Source: Gnetum montanum (lineage: Eukaryota > Streptophyta > Gnetopsida > Gnetales > Gnetaceae). From it: 64,000 nt of DNA. The stretch is from positions 150,018 to 214,017 of the forward strand of contig MNCI01012692.1 in the NCBI GenBank assembly GCA_015680685.1, given 5' to 3'. Positions within the stretch are counted from its first letter, which is position 1, and each line of letters opens with the position of its first letter. The notes under the pieces are model-generated. The model was given only the letters and a program-made list of their open reading frames with translations. It did no database searches and was not told the DNA's origin. Shown one piece after another: positions 1 through 12,353 of the stretch. The position numbers and the translations under genes are program-made.

Positions 1-1438
1 AAAAATTGCTGCGTAAACTACCACGTACGAGACTCCATTTTGACTAGATAATAGATGTCAACGATTGCATTCAAACAGAACCTTTAAAAGACTTGACAAA
101 TTCTGATTGAAATACCAAGAGAACTCACTTTAAAGATAAAAAGAAGCTATCCAGGTCCCATCAAAATACCAAAGATTCTCTGAATCCTCTCGACTACTGA
201 ATTATTCAATGGCGTGACTACAAACAGAGGCTCTCTTACAACAATCCCAATAGTAGTTCCCACACGTTGCACAATAATGAAATTTACTACTAAAATTCTT
301 TCAAGGTTTTTAAACACAAACGCTTCTATGGAAAAATTTTAATAGAAATTTCTATCGAGCAACAAGTACAATAAGAGCAATCTAAAAATCCCAAAATTAC
401 TTGCCAAGGATGATACTATCTAAACCACTAGCTAAGCAATTTAAACAAAACAAAAAAAATGAAATGCATAACTCACAGGACCATGACAAAAAGGCTGAAA
501 TCTTTATTTTAGCAAGTCATCTTTTAAAAAATCTTCTTTACAAATCTTCCACGTGTGATGTGAGACTTCCTCCCTCCTTTTATTTCCTTGACCCCTGAAG
601 CCTTTTTATAGGGTTCAAAGGTAGGTAGGGAAGTTACATATTCAAAAATATCTCACCTAACTTTTCTCCCAAGTAACTTAGCCAACCAATGAGGAGATTA
701 CTTGCCCAACAAGTTAGGAGGTTACTTGCCCAACAAGTTAGGTAAGTTACAACAATTTTAGATGGTTGCAACCACCAAAGAGAAAAAGAAGTTGACAAGT
801 GGCCTTGGTAGAAAATTAAAATATAATTTCTAAAATACATAGGAATACAAGCTATAGTGGCAACTTACTTTATACACATATATATCTTTTTAATTTTGCC
901 TCTTAAAAATGAGATGTAAAGTCTTTTAAGTGATGTATATGGAAGTTACAATTTCAAAATATCCAAAAAAGAAAATCTCAAAAATATTCCTCCTAACTTT
1001 TCTCTCAAGTATTTTGACTAACCAATCGGAAGATTTCTTGTCCAATAAGCTAGGAGAAAGTTATGTAGGTATTTTATGCTAACTTTAATGTAATGTGACT
1101 TAAATGGGATAATCAATATGACAAATTTTAATAGGTAGTAACTCATATATAATAATGATTTAAGGCAACCTTTTCTAAAACAGGACTAAGCTTATCATAA
1201 TTATAATAATGATTTTAATAGGTAATATTATATTATGTAATCTGTTTAGATCCCTAAGCTAATCTAACTTAAAAATTTTAAATTCTAAGTGCCACTAAGC
1301 TTATCATAGAAATATAATATAACCTCCACCTTATTGGTGGTAGTGGTAGTTAACTTAATTAATTTTTCTGCATCCCATAATTGTACCTAAAATTCAGAAT
1401 GTCCTGGAATACGAAACCGAAAGGCATTAACATCGGGC
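1..1438. other. AT-rich gene-free stretch with diverged repeats
   Basis: I see no supportable gene here. The sequence is AT-rich. A block at about 633-750 recurs in diverged form at about 951-1068 (shared elements: a TTAC run, CTAACTTTTCTC, CAAGTA, AACCAAT, CCAA.AAG.TAGGA). Within the first block a 24-bp unit (TTACTTGCCCAACAAGTTAG core) is tandemly duplicated at 698-721 and 722-745. The short open frames are not supported by any recognisable protein feature. Confidence 0.5.
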
Positions 1439-2100
1439 ATGGTTATTATATTTTTGGTTGCAGGTTCCAGGGCGGATAAACTGTGTTCTGTTTGTTGTTT
1501 TTTACCGCATAGAACAACTTTTAAAATGCATTCTCAGGCCTGCAACTGCCGTAAATATTGTGCCGTCTGTACCACGCGATTTTTGCGATGTGCAAATCTT
1601 AAGGCTCCTTCTGTTATGGCAAAGCTTCATTTTTTAAAACCACGGGGGTTTCAGAACAGCACAGAATCCAGCAGGGTTTGGCGACGCACAAGGGGGTTTT
1701 TGTGGCCCTGTTCACCTATCACAGAGGCAGTCAACATTGCTTATGTTTTGCTGCCCCAAAAAAGCCACGTTTTGCTTTTTCCTCTGTGCGAATAACATCG
1801 CGCTGATGTCTCTGCCGCCCTCTCCGTCGTTGCCTCCGGTCACGGTCTGCACTGCTGCACCATTGCCCTCAATCGTGACCTGCAAAATGCCGGTGAATAT
1901 TGCAGTCTCCCCAGAGGCGCAATGCCTTGGTACCTTGCACTTATACCATGGTGAAAAATTCCGATTTTCTGCTTAATCTGTGCGATGTGTCCCAAAAGAA
2001 ATCAACGTCTCCCCTTTAGAACAGGGCTAATTCCGATTTTCTGCTTAATCTGTAGGATGTGTCCCAAAAGAAATCAACGTCTCCCCTTTAGAATAGGGCT
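1439..2100. other. GC-richer upstream region with a 72-bp tandem duplication
   Basis: This block is clearly less AT-rich than its surroundings and lies 0.6-1.3 kb upstream of the MED26-like start codon, so it may hold promoter or 5' leader sequence; that is inference. At its end a 72-bp unit is present twice head to tail (1957-2028 and 2029-2100) with about three differences (for example TGCGATG against TAGGATG). Two overlapping open frames (1439-1795 and 1737-1976) are Cys-rich translations without any motif I recognise, and I do not call them genes. Confidence 0.45.
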
Positions 2101-2709
2101 AAGGTTTATGCTTATCTTTTTATGGGAGAATTCATTAAAATCCCCATAGTGATTTCCATCTTTTTCTTTTTTTTTTTAAATAAATGATAGAAACCAATAC
2201 CTTTCGCAATTACATCTTGCCATTTCAATATTTGTATTGTAATATTTTCTGAAAATCTCAACCATCTCATGTGTCTGTTCCATACAATGGCTAAATGTAC
2301 CAACAGAAAGAATATTGGATTTTTATTGCTGCTCATTAATTATGGGTGGAATTGTAACCATTATATATGCGCAGGTCTTCAACACTGTTCACATGAATTG
2401 CAATTTTCACCATCAGATTTTGCACAGTAGTATTCATCTGAGCCGTTCTGCAAGTGCATAATCCACCCATATCCAATTTGTTTGAGGTTGGTATTTCTAA
2501 TTAGAATCAATTTGGTGTTTCTTTATCTTCTTCTTAGAATATAAAATTTTTGGCATGATCACGACACTTTTCCTGTGAATTGTGTGCGATTTACGGTACT
2601 GATTGACATAACTCTGATGTAAACTGAATCCTATTTTGAGTATTTTCATTTGGGAATTTGGCTAAGCCATTTTTGGTTCGGTTTTAGTTTTTCAGAATTA
2701 CAGATGAGG

Positions 2710-4518
2710 ATGGAACTGGATGATATGAGGAAATTTGTGGAGGATTCTGGGGTAGATATTTGGGCTGTAATAAATACTGCTCTAGCTGTGGCCTTTGCAG
2801 ATTATCCGCAAGAATTCAAGCTAAGAAGGGATCAAATCGCAATGCGGTTATACGCCTCCTCTGCTGTTTTGCAATGCCAGAACTGTGACACCAACGAAAA
2901 TGGACATTCTGAAGCAGTTGCAGGAGGATGTAAAAACAGATACAAATCCAGAGAACAAACAGACGAATTACCTGCAACTAAGCATAGCCATGACTACGAG
3001 CAGGAGAATGAGGATGAGGATAAGAAGGAGAACTGTGGCAAGAGAGATTCAGAAAATAGGCAAACAGATGTGACTATTGTGAGCGAGTTGATGCAGATTA
3101 AGCAAAATTTGGAAGATGATGAGGTCTGCTACTACTGTTTATCTATCATAGCTGAATTTATTTAATTCCTGTAATTGGCCATGAGAATGGGTAAAAAGAA
3201 TTATGTTGATAAGAAAACATAGATTTGTGGTGTAACCTAATAACTGTTTTTTATGTTTGCCAATCTCAATTTCATTCTGAAATGTTGCTTTCTTGGCTTT
3301 GTTGCAGTCCGATGAGTATTTGCTGGGGTTACTTCAAAGATTGTTGGAAATGAAAATATCTATGGAAGCTTTGAGAGTAAGAATTGGGAGAGATTACTAA
3401 AGTTATTTTATATGCATCTATTAGGTTTGACCAGTGAATGATGGCTAATTTACCTATTATCAAAATCTTGATATTGATCTCTACCAGTTATTAACTACTG
3501 ATGATTTCTGATTTGTGTACTGTAGGAATCTGCTATTGGTAGGAAAGTGAGTGCATTGTGCATTGCGTAAGCATTCTTCTTCCAAAATTCAAAAGATTCG
3601 TAGCTCATCAAGTATGTGTAAATTCCTTTTGTGTTTTATCTGATCACAAATTCATTATTTTAATTTCACATGGTAATTGCAAGTACCTGATTGGTTTGCA
3701 GGAACTGGAAAGGTGTTGTTGATGATTGGGTGAATGCTACTAGGGAAGGAGCAAATACTACAACTGTAGGTTAGAAGATGATGCACATGGCTCTTTATAG
3801 TTTATTGTGTTAGCCTAGATCTATGTTTTAGAAGATGATGCACATGGCTCTTTATAGCTTATTGTGTTAGCCTAGATCTATGTTTTGCTATGATGTGTTT
3901 TGTTTCCTGATTAAAACTGGTTTTCGTTTCTGAAAATTTTTAAAACCATGTAGATGAAGCTTCTCCTCAAGGTGGAGTTGAAATCCCAAGGAAGAATGCA
4001 GTAGAGAGAAGCTTTTATAATCTTTACAGCTTTTAATCTTCTGTTCTACTGTATATTTAGTCAAAATAAACTGTACTAGCATTTTGTCTATTCTTTTTTT
4101 AAAAAAGAACTAAATTATGGTTATTCTTCTTCTAAATGTAGAAGGGCATGGCAAGTTTGTCTGCCTCTGAGATGCTTGCTTCCACAAGGAAACGGCTTCG
4201 GGAAAGGTACCAGGAAGCTGAAAATGGTAAATCTTCAAGTTTTATTCTTGCAATTTCATTTAGTCCTATCGATAAATGCTTTGGTTCTGTTCCCCACTAA
4301 AGCTAGCAATACTACTACTACACTTTAATAAAATTCTAATGAAACCCGGTTGGGGTAAATCATTTTTGGCCTTACAAATTCTGACATATTGCTTTTGGTT
4401 TTGGATTTTTAAAGCAAAAAAGCGCAGACAAGTGCAAGTGATTGATACACAGGACATTCCAAAACCTAGAAATTCTTTATTTTTCCATGGCACAGGCCGT
4501 GGGTATGCCAAACATTGA
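2710..4518 (+). CDS. MED26: Mediator subunit 26-like protein (TFIIS N-terminal domain), 7 exons
   Basis: Exons by frame and GT/AG borders: 2710-3123, 3308-3376, 3526-about 3612, 3702-3769, 3954-4000, 4142-4226, 4415-4518 (stop TGA). I chose the ATG at 2710 rather than 2704 because MELDDMRKFVEDSGVDIW matches the usual start of plant MED26 proteins. Next come RRDQIAMRLYA and a CxxC pair (residues about 55-60), an acidic linker, then the TFIIS N-terminal domain: SDEYLLGLLQRLLEMKISM (exon 2), ESAIGRKVSAL and RKH (exon 3), NWKGVVDDW (exon 4). The C-terminus has ASTRKRLRERYQEAEN, then QVQVIDTQDIPKPRNS, both typical of the family. In plants this family is a Mediator subunit linking RNA polymerase II initiation and elongation in the nucleus. 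All exon phases agree. The oddities are a 7-bp duplication in exon 3 and a weak or lost donor after it, so this may be a recent pseudogene or a divergent working copy. At about 290 residues it is a little short for the family. Confidence 0.85.
3552..3565 (+). other. 7-bp tandem duplication in MED26-like exon 3 (frameshift)
   Basis: TGCATTG occurs twice in direct succession. Reading through gives VSALCIA and then TAA. With one copy the frame would run straight into RKHSSSKIQKIR, the expected core helix of the TFIIS N domain, ending near 3612. The normal donor position (3611-3614, AGTATGTG) lacks the G expected for AG|GTATGT. A GT donor inside the new context (GC|GTAAGC, intron from 3567) joins to exon 4 at 3702 in frame, skipping that helix. 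Both lesions are direct observations; use of the alternative donor is inference. Confidence 0.7.
3773..3886. repeat. 57-bp tandem duplication in MED26-like intron 4
   Basis: GAAGATGATGCACATGGCTC and the following bases to CTATGTTTT appear twice with a 57-bp period and essentially one mismatch (TTTATT against CTTATT). It is a recent local duplication wholly inside an intron. Confidence 0.85.
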
Positions 4519-5675
4519 TTTGGTCGTGTATAACAAATATATTCAAGGATTCAACAGAATATCTGTTTGGTCTGTCAATAAAAAAGAGAAGAAAGAACAC
4601 AGCTAGTTGTTGCATACTGTTGTATATGATTCAGTCCCCTAGTTCAGATTCCAAAATGAAAATTTACATGACCCAAAGCTAGAAGAACTTCCGTCAGCGG
4701 CTACTGGGTATGGTCTTTTCATCACTTCAATAGGCTTTCAGCTAAGCTGGATAAATTTCCATCAAGCTATTATATTCCTTAAATATCTCGCAGCTACCTT
4801 TGGTTAAAATTATCAGGCTACGATATAGTGTGACTATGTTTGCCTTTTAATCCAGTTGATGAAGCTGCCACCCTGAAGCACAAAATTTTTTGGACAAGAT
4901 TTGGCTTTTAATCCTCAATTATTTTCCTTGGACAAAATATCACTGTGATCATTGAAAGTAATTTCATATAAAAATGTGATCATTGAAACTAATTTCATAT
5001 AAAAATGTGAAATTTAGTTACTTCTATTTGCCCCTGTTTTTGTTCCATTTTGTTTTTTTAATCTGAGGCTAGCAGTGCATAGGCTAGCGGTGCATAGCCT
5101 GAGGCTAACAATTTGGCGGTAGCGTTTTTAAATTTTAGACATCAAGCTAAACTAATTTTATTAGAGTCGAATGTTAAATTGGTACCAGAACATTAAACAC
5201 GTAAAATTTTTTGATATCTACGGTGCTTTAATAACCCCATTTTCCAAGCCTCACCCAATACAAATTTGATATTTCTTCAACGAGTTCAATAACATAACCA
5301 AATTGATGAAAGGAAAAAATGAAATTGGTGTTCAGGAAAGACTAAATTGATATACGAACCAGAAAAACTGATCTTACAAAAACGTTATTTGTAGCTTAAC
5401 AATAACATTTGTTGTAACATTATTATTATAAGTTAAGGTTGTCTCGTCATGTCTTTACCGCAACTTGTTATGTAGCCGATGGCTAAAATTGTTCATATTA
5501 TTAAACATACTTTAGAAGTGGTATGGGAAATATTATTAATCACACTTAAGTAGTGGTCTAAGAAATGAAATCATCGCTTAAATATTTGATACTATTAATA
5601 GCAGCGCAACCTTACTATTATCCCAATGGTTTTGCTTGTGTATGACAAATTATTTGAACCTTAAAGTTAGTTATG
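4519..5675. other. Downstream flank of the MED26-like gene; no gene
   Basis: No coding region is supported. It contains a 31-bp tandem duplication at 4945-4975 and 4976-5006 (GTGATCATTGAAA.TAATTT unit) and a short GGCTAGC/GTGCATA repeated cluster near 5070-5110. The 3' UTR and poly(A) site of the MED26-like gene should lie in the first few hundred bases, but I cannot fix the cleavage site. Confidence 0.5.
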
Positions 5676-5880
5676 GTAGCCTTGTAGTGGTTTTGGCTTA
5701 GTAGTAAGACTTTTGTTTTGAAAGCTCTTAAGTCATGGGTTCAATTTTAGTGGACAATGTTGAGTTATGAAGTTTTATTTGGACCATATTTCTTGGGGTG
5801 TACCTGTATTTCAATTACTTTAGGTTCCAACACCCATAATAAAGGTTTTATTACACCCACAAAAAAGATTTTGTTAGGGT
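5676..5880 (+). mobile_element. tRNA-derived SINE-like element, copy 1
   Basis: A box-like TGGCTTAGTAGTAAG (5694-5708) is followed 30 bp later by a B box-like GGTTCAATTTT (5738-5748), the RNA polymerase III internal promoter layout of tRNA-derived SINEs. The tail (GTTGAGTTATGAAGTTTTAT..., GGTTCCAACACCCATAATAAAG) recurs at 8585-8745 and partly at 27490-27600. The target duplication was not resolved. Confidence 0.6.
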
Positions 5881-6027
5881 ATGATTAAGCAAATGATCTA
5901 ATATGATAATAATGTTTAACTTTTAAGATCACACAACTCGATAGGCTATGGTGACAGGTCAAAAGTAGGGTAATAAAAGAAACAATATTTCAAATTAATG
6001 TTGACATAGTAAAAACACTATATTGCA

Positions 6028-6870
6028 TGATGAGCAGCAAGTAGTCCTTTCCCCCAACCATACAAATCATTAGCATGCACTAGCAATTTGGTTAAATTCC
6101 ATGGACTTAGCACTTAAGTGTGCATATAGACAAAGATAGTGATTTTGGGAAATATGATTGTTGTCTTCTTATCTCTCACTTGTGTAAACTCATTTGTATG
6201 GTTACATGTCAGCTAAGGCATATGATATTTATTTATATTTTATATTTTTATTTATTTAATCATAAGTGTAAAGTAAAGATAATTAATTGGGAAATTAACT
6301 ACTCTAATTATTTAATGGCTCATAAGCTAACTTGCCTAACATAAGCATCTGTGCCCATTTTTTATACACATCTTGAACTTGAAGTAGCACTATTGGATTA
6401 CCAAGTGTCTATTGTTGGGCATACCAAATAGCCACTACTGGGATTACTAAGCATTAAACGATATGTTCAAAGTGGTCGTACTTCTGTGTTCATTATTAGA
6501 AGCATTAATTAACTAAAGACAAGAACATAAATTACTTTAATAATAAAATGCATGAAATAAACATTAATCTATTTCAAGTGCTTCAAGGAGTATCAAGAAT
6601 CTCATCTTTATTGTCATCACATCAATGTGTTGAGCTACAATGATGCTTGAATAAGGATCTATACAATTGCTTGAAGTCCTACTTCGGGCACTAAAAAAAA
6701 ACATCCAATTAAAACACAATGCAAAAGAGATTGGCACCAAGAGAAGTGCCATGCAGCTACAAAGGGAAAATGGTTCACTAACCCCTTGTTCCTGCTGAAC
6801 CAAAAAGGCAATGAGGATCCTCTCTCTAGGGGTTATCAACATGAAAATTCTCAACCCCTTGACTTTAGTA
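6028..6870 (-). mobile_element. Degraded LTR of the TGATGAG family (LTR F)
   Basis: It starts TGATGAG, then CCCAACCATACAAATCA as in LTR C at 55145. Later landmarks of the family follow in order: ACTGGGATTACTAAG, AAAGTGGTCGTACTT, a CTCATCTTTATTG block near 6601, AATAAGGATCTATACA, and an ACT..GGGCACT block. The polarity is that of LTRs A-D (element on the minus strand). The right terminus is not clear, and the adjoining gag remnant has the opposite polarity. Confidence 0.55.
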
Positions 6871-7019
6871 AAGGGGGCTTGAGCCTGAACTTATAGTCCA
6901 CTATTAATAATTCTAGTTCAAGAAAGAGTAGGTCTCATGATTGTGGGGGCTTCAAAAGTGGGAATTAAGGTAGGGGCTTGGGTAGGCATCATGATGGTGA
7001 TAAATCTTATGATTTTGGT

Positions 7020-7680
7020 TGTGACAACTAGAGAGTAGGTGGTAGACACCATGGTGGTGGTAGTCCTCCTCCCTCTTTGTCCTCTTCATTTGCATTTTCT
7101 TCTTCCTCCATTGAATTTGGCTAAAACCGTAGAGGATGAAACCATTATGGAGCTGAATGGTGGAACAACAATGATCATAGGCCCCACCATGAAAAAAAGG
7201 GTAGCAGAGGACATCATAGGCATCATCAAAATCATGATGATGATAAGCCTTTACTTGCAACTCAAAGCATGTTGAACATCATTGAGGTAGTTAGAATTCC
7301 AACTAGGCATGTGAAAGATAGCCAAATAAAGTAGTTGGATATGAATAATATCCCCAAATTTGAATAGGGATATAACTCAAATTCACAAACCCATCTTCAA
7401 CCCTTTCATGATGTCTGTGCCTTGTAGAACATCAAAAACAATTGGAAAAGAGTTAAGTTGTTTCCTAGAATACTCATAAAATAAGATAAAAGTTGGTGCC
7501 ACTCTCTAGAGCCAAAATCAATCCAAAGATGGAGTACAATCCTTGACCTATTTAATGACAAATATTAGGTGTACTCTTGAGTATCCAACTTGAGAAAGAA
7601 AATCCAAGGTTGGCAATATGGAACACATGAACCCTTGGATGTAGCCATGAGTAGGTATTATTCCCTTTTGTAATTTTAAG
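7020..7680 (+). pseudogene. Gag remnant of the TGATGAG-family retroelement
   Basis: Plus-strand translation near 7190-7375 reads HH.HHQNHDDDKPLL.TQSML, then IIEVVRIPTRHVKDSQIK and LDMNNIPKFE. This matches, residue for residue in many places, the gag N-terminal segment of the A-B element (33041-33200 on the minus strand). Further on, FHDVCAL and NWKRVKLFPRIL correspond to the retrotransposon gag domain. In-frame stops and frameshifts make it a pseudogene. Its strand is opposite to the neighbouring LTR F, so a rearrangement or two separate insertions lie here. Confidence 0.65.
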
Positions 7681-10600
7681 TCCAAGCATGGATGTTGAAA
7701 GTAATGTAGATGTTGTTAGGACTAGAATATTCCTCCCTACTAAAAGTTAATTTTCTTTTCTTTATTTTTTAGAGCATCAGTTCTAAGACTATATGTTTGA
7801 GTAGACATTCTTAAAATTGGAAATTTTTTTCTTTTCACGTTATTTCTAATGTTTTCTACTTAATGTTAAGCATGCAATGTACAATGACATTTTTGCTTAT
7901 TTTTCAAATATTTTTGGGGTTTAACACCCTTAGCTCTTAAATGTTTGGTCTAAGTATAATCAAGAAAAATATAGTGTTCATCCTTAAGATCTCATGATTC
8001 ACATAGCCTACATATGTATTCTTCTCTATGAAGTTATATCCATCTTCTTCTTTCTATCATAAGATGATATAAACTCAAATGAAGTTTGTTGATGAAAACA
8101 CATCTCATTAAAAGTATAACTGATAGACAATGAACTTTTGAGTTTAACTACTTACCTTTCAAAATAAATATTTTCTTAACTTCCACATTTGACTATAACT
8201 CTATAAGAACCCACCATTGAATTAACTTATGCATGTGATTTTAGTTACTTTGTATCTCCTTTAAGGAGATATCTCATCTTCAACTATTGTATCCCTTGGA
8301 ATTACCATCATTTTTATTTTGTATCTTTAAGAAATACCTTGGAAAATTTAATTTGTTCAAATTTTACTAGCTTTTAAGCATAATAATAAAGTAACAAACA
8401 ACTTTTGAAAGTAGATAACACTTTAATAAAAGCACAAAATAGGATCTCTATAATTTCATGTTTAATTCATCAAGTAAAAATATCTTTTGTATAGTTTTAA
8501 TGACTTTTCAATTTTTTGCTATAAGACTTGGTCCCCAAACTCTACATCTATATAATATAATATGATAAATAAATGTATGAGTTATGATAACTCCAAGTTA
8601 TGAATTCAATTTTGGTGAGTAATATTGAGTTATAAGTTTTAGTTTGATTATATGTCTTGAGGATAGATATTATTTTAAAGAAAATGTTTCAAGTTCTAAA
8701 ATCCACCACCTAGGATGATCTAAAAGATTTGTTTTCTAACATTCCATGTGTAAACTCTTAATGTTTTACATTTAGTTTAATTTCATAGAGAGCTTTTATT
8801 CATATTGCTATTACATCCTTAATCAATTTTTCCTAGCTACAATTATTATTTACATATTAAAGACCAAAGCATCTAAAAGTGTCCATAATTTGGACATTTT
8901 CATCATCAAATTTAAAATTATACTACATATTTCTCATACCCCATATTATTATAAACATGTTATTACATCTATCTTGGTAATTCATAAGGACTAAATAAAT
9001 TTTAAATGGTTTATTCTAAAACATAATTTTAATCTAATGGCAAATAGTTTTTCTCTTACTTTCTTAAAGTAGAATATTAAATAATATAATCATAAATTTT
9101 AGTTCTAAAATTATATAAAATATTAAAATTAAAATAACTAGTTGAAAGATATGAGAAATGAATATATATGATAGCCAAAGACTCAAATAAAATAAAATGC
9201 TTTATAATTCAATTATCCATAAAGGTTAATATGCTAAAACAAAACATCCATGAAGTATTTATTTCATTGACATTGATTTATGAAGAATAAATAAAATTTT
9301 CAATAATTCATACATGAAAGCAAAATTGATGCATGTGATACAAAGGAAAATGAAAAAGAATATGAGCTTAGTATGAATATGTTATACATGTATCCCTAGT
9401 ACTAAGCCACAAGGTCAATCTCAAATGAAATTAAGGAAAAAGTACATATGTATCATAAATTTCATAATCCTTTTTGAGTTTCATTTTCTTTAAAAGTAAC
9501 AATAAAAATTAACATAAAATAATGGTGATATCATTAGTTTATGAAATCTTGGCAAAATAATACAAAGTGTATTGTAATAATAATCATGGACTTCTTGTGT
9601 GAAAATTGTTCATTGATAGAAGTCATTGAAATTCTTATTCACCATTGTTATTTAATCTCTTTCAAATTGAATTAATATAAATTAACTTCGTCCCAACAAG
9701 TAAGCAAGAACAAAGCATAAATAGGTTTTCAAATTTATTATTTACCTATTCCATGCAATGGATGTATTATGTATAAGATTGGAGCAAAGATTAATGAATA
9801 GATTTAGAGTATAATTACTTGTAATCGTAAATACTCCACCAATCTTTAGGAGGTGCCGTTTATGAATTGTTAGTTATTTTGGCTATTACTTAACGGTATA
9901 ACCTCAATATTTATTTTTCTATAGCTTGATAGGCACATGAACCTATTATGCATGAATTGTGTGCAAGATTATGTTAAACAATGCATTTAACTATTGTAGA
10001 AAAAAATTTGAGGAGACACAATTGTGAAAAGGTGTGATATGCACAATAGAACAGGTAAACTATATAGGGCATATAAATTTTTCTACATGTTCACAATGCA
10101 AAGGTATGATATTCATCATGTGCATGACAATGCAATTTTCACTACAACAAATTGTATAATACTCAACCACACTCTTCTATGCATTTTTCTTATATCGACT
10201 ATGGTGAAAGTAAGTTATGCTATGCTTTTTTTCAGTTGATATAGATGATGAATTCGTCAAATTTCTTTTAAATTGTTTACAGTTGTTGATCGGTGGTTGG
10301 ATATTCAAACACTCCACCATACATGCCATGAGTGTTTATATGCAACTTGATCATAATTCGTGGATGGCTAATCTAATTTCACTAGTAGTTGAGGTTCAGT
10401 TTATGATCATTGTTTTCTCACATTGAGATAGTAAAGTTCAAGCTATATGGTTTAACTCTCGATGAGACATATGATACATTAATGCTATTCAGCTTTAATT
10501 GTCCTAGACACCAACATAATGAAATTAAACATAAATTCTAAGGATAAAATATGAATGTAAGTATGATCAAAATGTAAATCTATCCTAGCCTATGATGATA

Positions 10601-12353
10601 AGTATCTACTCCTAGTTTGTCATGCACATCAAGGGCTTATGTACCTTTAATATAGGTGGAAATTTATTTGCCTACAAAATAAAGTATAAGAGGTGAATCT
10701 TTTCATAAAATTACAATTTTCTATTAAGCTTCCAAAATAAAATATAATGAAATTTATTCTAAATATTAGTTCAAAACACATAGTTCTCTACAAGCACTAT
10801 GTTTATTTGGAGGAATCCAAGCCTTGATGTTTCTAGAAAATACCAAATACCTAAACTTGAGCTTTTGAAAGAGCTCTCAGTCTTGTGATAATCATTGTAA
10901 GGAGGAGACAAATGTTGACATTAAATAAACCTTTTCCCCACCAATAGTTTCTTGTCACTAGGAAAGGAATAAATTATTAGTGGTAGCCCTAAGTTTATGC
11001 CTACTCTATACAAACAATAAACATGTGATTCTAAAAATATATCAAAATAAAATGATGATGATGGAGGAACACAAAAAATAATCCAACAAGTACAAATGAG
11101 TAAAATATTCAACATAGTTTAAGAATAAACTCAAATACCATTTCTTAGAACCCACCAATCTCGAAAGTAGTCCATTGGTATCAAACATTATCCAAGGATG
11201 TCAAAAGATGTTAAACTAACTACAAACTATAAGAATATATTGAAAACAGTGAAAATTCAAAACCATAACTTCATTATGGTTCAAGATGGTTGACCATGGT
11301 CTTGCTACAATCTAGCTATGACTTGTGATTTACATAGAGTTTCAAATTTAGTTGTTAAATAAAGAGAATAATACTTTCTCTAATAACAACTTGATCATGA
11401 CTTGAATATGACTTGTGGTCTTAGACCATTACCTAACCTTAATTCATGGTTGGTCACAAATGATCTAAAATATCTTAGAATTACAAAAATATTATGAAAT
11501 AATTATCTATAACTTTACTCTAATTGTGGTGGAATACCACGACTAGATCATTAGTGGTATTATAAGTTTTGCAACCGAAAACAAAAAATGTAATTCTAAA
11601 GGTTAAGGATAATCATTATCTTATAATAATTCATGTTAGAAGATCATGATCTACCTACTACTCATGATCTATATTGATAATTTCACCAACAATGTATGGT
11701 TAAACTATGGTTTTGGCATAAAATCTAAGATGGAAAAAAATTATATAAAACAACCAATAATTCTAGAATAGACAGGGAATAAAGACAAGAAGTCATACAC
11801 CTCTTAATTAAGGATAAATGCATGAAATAATAGATGATATGGAAACGGATTCAAACAATTAGAAATCATAAAAATTTAAGAAAATACTAAAAAAAATTGA
11901 AATTCAACAAAATAAACAAAACCTATATGGATTTCAGACAAGATGAATATTATGGTAAAAACATAAGACATGTACCTATAGTACCCATGATTAAAATGGT
12001 TATAATATTAAATTCTTGAAAATCCCAATTTGTATAATATCATTAAAAATTAGCAAATTCAATAACATAGATCATGCATTTAATGTATAAGACTTAGACA
12101 TTTGTAAAAATAAAAAGTAAGTCCCAACCTATATATTAATTACATATGAATCATAAGATTTCAACCAAAATCAAATCATGCTACTAATTTACAAAACTTG
12201 AGAAGATTGAATAAATCATGAGAAAATGTCAAGAAGCATCACCCAAATATTAAGAAGCATAAAGTTAAGAGGAACATGCATGAACTCAACTAGACACACA
12301 TGAATCATAGGTACAACTATCGCACAACACTCTAACAATATCACCATAAGACT
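7681..12353. other. Long AT-rich stretch without a recognisable gene
   Basis: All frames are closed at short intervals and no protein motif could be recognised on either strand. A second SINE-like copy sits at about 8585-8745 (B box-like TGAATTCAATTTTGG, then GAGTAATATTGAGTTATAAG as in copy 1; its A box region is degenerate). The rest is probably ancient decayed repeats, but that is inference. Confidence 0.5.

Noticed and set aside
1439-1976. Two overlapping plus-strand frames upstream of the MED26-like gene
   Set aside because: No domain, no conserved motif and no splice continuation into the downstream gene. More likely leader or promoter sequence.
2885-3073. Second frame inside MED26-like exon 1
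   Set aside because: It overlaps the confirmed exon in another frame and has no features of its own.
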